Shown: positions 5,681 through 8,296 of the stretch, one piece after another
Numbering within the stretch: position 1 is the first letter of the stretch
Layout of the letters: every line of letters starts with the position of its first letter
Assembly (NCBI GenBank): GCA_003523945.1
Contig: DOFS01000361.1
Location: forward strand, 1 to 8,296
From: Nitrospiraceae bacterium
GTDB taxonomy: Bacteria > Nitrospirota > Nitrospiria > Nitrospirales > UBA8639
Length of the DNA stretch: 8,296 bases
Direction of reading: 5' to 3'
The notes under the pieces: generated by a model
Seen by the model: only the letters and a program-made list of their open reading frames with translations
Told to the model about the DNA's origin: nothing
Databases searched by the model: none
Program-made: the position numbers and the translations under genes

Positions 5681-6337
5681 ATGTTTAGCGGAATTGTTGA
5701 GGAAATAGGTGCGATTCAGTCAATTGATAAAGGTTTAGCGGGTGCCAAATTTTCCATTTTGGCCTCTCTGATTTTGGAAGATCTCCAACTGGGAGATAGT
5801 ATTAGTGTGGCCGGTGCCTGTTTAACGGCAAGCCAGGTGGGTGACCTGGGTTTCTCGGTTGATGTGTCCACCGAAACCTTGAACTGCACCACATTAGGAT
5901 CCATCCCGGTTGGTACACCGGTCAATTTGGAACGTGCCATGAAACTGAATGCCCGAATGGGAGGGCATCTGGTCACCGGCCATGTCGATGGAATTGGACT
6001 CTTGCGTGACCGGCAACAAGATGGAAATGCCATTCAGCTCACCATTGAAGCCCCAGAGGAAATTATCCGGTATTGTGTGGTCAAAGGCTCAATTACTGTG
6101 GATGGCATTAGTTTGACCATCAACGCCGTGTCGGACCGATCCATAGCCGTCGCCATCATTCCGCACACCGCCAAAATAACCACCATGGGCCTCAAACAAA
6201 TTGGAGACCCGGTGAATTTGGAATCCGACTTGATTGGAAAATATGTTGAACGCCTGCTGCAAGCAAGCGGGGCCCTCCCCCCCAAACCCGCCCCAGTGAT
6301 CGATCGGGATTATCTTCAAAAACGCGGCCTGCTATAG
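5681..6337 (+). CDS. ribE: Riboflavin synthase, alpha subunit
   Basis: A 218-residue complete riboflavin synthase (ribE in Bacillus naming, ribC in E. coli). It catalyses the last step of riboflavin biosynthesis, the dismutation of two 6,7-dimethyl-8-ribityllumazine molecules into riboflavin and a pyrimidinedione, as a cytosolic homotrimer. Two tandem lumazine-binding beta barrels are visible. The first opens with the family hallmark MFSGIVEEIG (usually MFTGIV) and has AGACLT (44-49) and VSTETL (62-67). The second spans about 97-195 with TGHVDG (99-104), the matching GISLT (142-146), IPHT (160-163) and the closing GKYVERLL. Length and motifs are normal. The start is 15 bases after the 43-residue gene; the ribosome binding site is modest (AGG about seven bases upstream). 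There is no FMN riboswitch-like element or other rib gene in the window, so ribE is separated from the rest of its pathway here. Confidence 0.96.
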   Translation: MFSGIVEEIGAIQSIDKGLAGAKFSILASLILEDLQLGDSISVAGACLTASQVGDLGFSVDVSTETLNCTTLGSIPVGTPVNLERAMKLNARMGGHLVTGHVDGIGLLRDRQQDGNAIQLTIEAPEEIIRYCVVKGSITVDGISLTINAVSDRSIAVAIIPHTAKITTMGLKQIGDPVNLESDLIGKYVERLLQASGALPPKPAPVIDRDYLQKRGLL

Positions 6338-6353
6338 GTTGCTTTCACATTCC

Positions 6354-6527
6354 ATGTCCCAAAATTCTCCACAAAAAACCAAACATCCTCTTTGGCGATT
6401 GTTTGCCGTCGTCACCCTCTTTGTGATCGTCATTCCCGCAACGTTGTGGGGCATTGTTCAGCTCTACGAAATTATCTGCGCCTGGTGCGGGTGCTGTAGT
6501 GGCATCGATCGTCCACGAACCAGGTAG
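6354..6527 (+). CDS. 57-residue single-TM protein with C-terminal Cys cluster
   Basis: A small predicted membrane protein directly after ribE (stop 16 bases upstream). A polar N-terminus (MSQNSPQKTKHPLWR) precedes one hydrophobic helix (about residues 16-36). It ends with YEIICAWCGCCSGIDRPRTR, which has four cysteines within seven residues (Cys42, 45, 47, 48). The positive N-terminus suggests it faces the cytoplasm, leaving the cysteines near the outer face, but topology is uncertain. The start is ambiguous: TTG at 6339 would add five residues and touch the ribE stop, while ATG at 6354 has only a distant AGG. Either start implies coupling to ribE translation. I recognise no family; a metal- or disulfide-binding role is only a guess from the Cys spacing. 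Hydrophobicity pattern and operon placement make a real gene more likely than not. Confidence 0.6.
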   Translation: MSQNSPQKTKHPLWRLFAVVTLFVIVIPATLWGIVQLYEIICAWCGCCSGIDRPRTR

Positions 6528-6538
6528 ATGTCACCTGG
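6520..6538 (+). other. Hairpin over the stop codon of the 57-residue gene
   Basis: CCAGGT (6520-6525) and ACCTGG (6533-6538) form a perfect 6-base-pair stem with a 7-base loop spanning the TAG stop (6525-6527). No T run follows, so it is not a standard terminator. A CCTGGT at 6481-6486 can pair with ACCAGG (6519-6524) instead, giving two mutually exclusive foldings. Function unknown. Confidence 0.3.
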
Positions 6539-6554
6539 GTATGTAATGCCATCA

Positions 6555-6581
6555 ATGAGGAGATAAGGTTTTTCTCCTTAT
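6555..6581 (+). promoter_or_regulatory. Hairpin burying the ribosome binding site and start of the histidine kinase
   Basis: Bases 6555-6563 (AATGAGGAGA region) pair with 6573-6581 (TCTCCTTAT) in a nine-base-pair stem with one G/U pair and a nine-base loop. The stem includes the better Shine-Dalgarno (AGGAG, 6558-6562) and the first two bases of the AUG at 6580. The loop holds the second candidate site AAGG (6565-6568). A competing smaller hairpin, TAAGG (6564-6568) with CCTTA (6576-6580), also reaches the start codon. Such structures can limit translation until heat, ribosomes or a binding protein open them; which applies here is not visible. Confidence 0.5.
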
Positions 6582-8296
6582 GTACTCAAAAAAATTATAT
6601 CAACCCAAAGATTTCTTATTAACCATTATCCTGGCTGGTGGGGTTTTCACCTTTGATCTTCTGCTTCCACGAGGATTTGCGGAGGAAATGTTGTACACAG
6701 GGGTGGTGTTCTTTGCGACACAACGATTGCCACGAAGGATGGTATATGTCGTGGCCATTGGATGCACGGCCCTCACGACCATAGGGTTTGCCCTCACATT
6801 TTTCACTTTAGGCGGGGCACCTTCATCATTGAGTTGGCCATTCCGGTTTCCCATCATCAACAGAGCCTTTTGTATTGCCGGTATTTGGGCGATTACCCTG
6901 CTGGCTCTCCAACGTAGGCGCGCGCTAGAAGCTCTTCGGACGAGTGAGGATCGATTTGGCTTGGTCGCCGAAAGCATCCAGGATTATGGAATTGTGATGC
7001 TGGATCAAGAGGGGAAAGTCGCCAGTTGGAATGCAGGTGCGGCACACATTTTCGGCTATCCCGCAGGAGATGTTCTGGGTCGGCCCCATTCCCTTTTATA
7101 TCCACCCTTAGCCATTGATTCCGGCGAACCAACGAATTTTCTGAATGAGGCCAGAGCTTTGGGGAGTGTCATGAAGGAGCAATGGTTGGTGCGCAAGAAC
7201 GGCTCGAGGTTTTGGGGGCATGTGGGCATCACCGTCTTACGTGATGAAAATGATCAACTTCATGGGTTTGCCGCGGTGATGGGGGATCTCACCAAGCGCA
7301 AGCAAGAAGAAGATGTGATTCGGGCCTTGCTTCGTCTAAGTGAAAAATTAAATTCCACTTTTATTCTGGAAACGCTTTTGGACGAATTAGTGACAGAAGC
7401 CATTCAACTGGTCCAGGCACATGCCGGGTTTGCCGGGTTGGTCTCGGGGGAAATGTTGACGTGTGAAAAATATATTCAAGGTCAGACAGTGGAACTCTGT
7501 CATCGTTCGTGGACTCGGGGGCAGGGATTGCCCGGCTGGCTTCTTTTACATAAAACTGCCTATCTGACGAATCGAGCGGAGGAGGACAGACAGATGGATC
7601 AGGATTTTCGTCAAGCATTTAATATTCACTCAGCCTTAAGCATTCCAATTCTCGATGCCAAGGATACGCTCTTGGGATGTATTGAAGTGCATAACAAAGA
7701 CCAGACGAGTGGCTTTACCCATTTTGATCAGCAAACCATGATTGGGGTATCGCAGGTGGCCTCTATTGCCATTCAGAATGCCTTGGCCTACCAACGACTT
7801 CAAGAAGCGGAAGCGCTTCATAGCCATCTGTTGGACAAAATTATGACGGCGCAAGAAGACGAGCGGCGTCGGATCAGTCGGGAATTGCATGATGAGATTG
7901 GCCAATCTCTGACTTCTCTTCTGGTTGGACTCCGCGCCGCTGAGGATGATCCACGTTCAGAAGGAATGGGAGCACGGGTAAATGATCTACGAAAGATTAC
8001 AAGTACGACGCTTCAGGAGGTTCAGCGACTGGCAAAAGGTCTGCGTCCCAGCGTGCTGGATGATTTTGGACTTGAGGAAGCCATCGCCCGCTATGGGGCC
8101 GAATTTAGTTCGACCTATGGGATAGAGGTGGATGTGGCGCAAAATTGGCAAAGTACGGATCGCCTTTCTCCGGCAGTGGAGACCGCATTGTATCGAATTG
8201 TTCAAGAGGCGCTGACGAATGTAGGAAAATATGCCAAGGCCACTACCGTGTCTATACTTCTGCAGCAAACCCCTGGACAGATTCAACTTATCGTGG
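6580..8296 (+). CDS. PAS-GAF sensor histidine kinase, NarL-partner type, cut by window edge
   Basis: The frame from ATG at 6580 is open to the last base (572 complete codons). Residues 11-110 contain about four hydrophobic segments, ending in an IWAITLLALQRRR boundary: a membrane sensor region. A PAS domain follows (about 121-236; AESIQDYGIVMLDQEGKVASWNAGAAHIFGY, ending in GDLTKRKQEE). Next is a GAF domain (about 255-405, including SIPILDAKDTLLGCIEVHN). Then comes a HisKA_3 dimerisation domain with the box RELHDEIGQSLTSLL, His437 being the expected phosphorylated residue. The ATPase domain has started with the N box YRIVQEALTNVGKYAKA (538-554, Asn547) when the window ends; glycine-rich boxes are not seen. 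HisKA_3 kinases normally pass phosphate to NarL/FixJ-type response regulators, so one is expected just to the right. The N box reads GKYA where the family usually has xKHA or xRHA. The signal sensed is unknown. The start lies inside a hairpin at 6555-6581. Confidence 0.93.
   Translation, partial: MYSKKLYQPKDFLLTIILAGGVFTFDLLLPRGFAEEMLYTGVVFFATQRLPRRMVYVVAIGCTALTTIGFALTFFTLGGAPSSLSWPFRFPIINRAFCIAGIWAITLLALQRRRALEALRTSEDRFGLVAESIQDYGIVMLDQEGKVASWNAGAAHIFGYPAGDVLGRPHSLLYPPLAIDSGEPTNFLNEARALGSVMKEQWLVRKNGSRFWGHVGITVLRDENDQLHGFAAVMGDLTKRKQEEDVIRALLRLSEKLNSTFILETLLDELVTEAIQLVQAHAGFAGLVSGEMLTCEKYIQGQTVELCHRSWTRGQGLPGWLLLHKTAYLTNRAEEDRQMDQDFRQAFNIHSALSIPILDAKDTLLGCIEVHNKDQTSGFTHFDQQTMIGVSQVASIAIQNALAYQRLQEAEALHSHLLDKIMTAQEDERRRISRELHDEIGQSLTSLLVGLRAAEDDPRSEGMGARVNDLRKITSTTLQEVQRLAKGLRPSVLDDFGLEEAIARYGAEFSSTYGIEVDVAQNWQSTDRLSPAVETALYRIVQEALTNVGKYAKATTVSILLQQTPGQIQLIV

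Overview
The window carries nine protein-coding genes (seven complete, two cut by the window ends) plus intergenic regulatory-looking structures. Base composition is balanced (about half GC by eye). Gene density, the mix of a Ski2/HelY-type helicase, a membrane-anchored copper-protein-like polypeptide and a PAS-GAF NarL-type sensor kinase suggest a free-living Gram-negative bacterium. A Nitrospira-like member of Nitrospirota is my best guess, but this is an impression from protein style, not a database match. There is no rRNA, tRNA, CRISPR array, transposase or phage gene.

Minus-strand block (1-2226). A protein of unknown function (1-344, cut by the window edge) follows, after a 22-base gap, a 619-residue helicase-family protein. 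That protein begins exactly at the second RecA-like domain and then carries the Ski2/Mtr4/HelY C-terminal region. The first RecA domain with the ATP-binding P-loop and DExH box is absent, and an in-frame stop plus a divergent gene leave no room for it upstream. This is the most unusual gene in the window. Its promoter appears to lie so close to the start codon that the mRNA may be leaderless.

Divergent and intergenic block (2227-3345). A single-domain STAS protein (anti-sigma-factor antagonist type) reads to the right at 2400-2747. About 600 bases without a convincing gene follow; they hold a terminator-like hairpin with a T6 run, further small hairpins and a pure pyrimidine tract.

Plus-strand block (3346-8296). 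First comes a membrane-anchored extracytoplasmic protein with a possible amicyanin-like copper loop. Then, behind a palindrome that overlaps a plausible promoter, comes a run of same-strand genes: an MFS transporter, a 43-residue one-TM protein, riboflavin synthase (ribE), a 57-residue one-TM protein with a Cys cluster, and a PAS-GAF histidine kinase cut by the right edge. Spacing in the MFS-to-57-residue part (40, 15 and 16 bases) suggests one transcription unit. The kinase follows after 52 bases, which contain a hairpin able to bury its ribosome binding site and start codon. Apart from riboflavin synthase, no pathway ties these genes together clearly.
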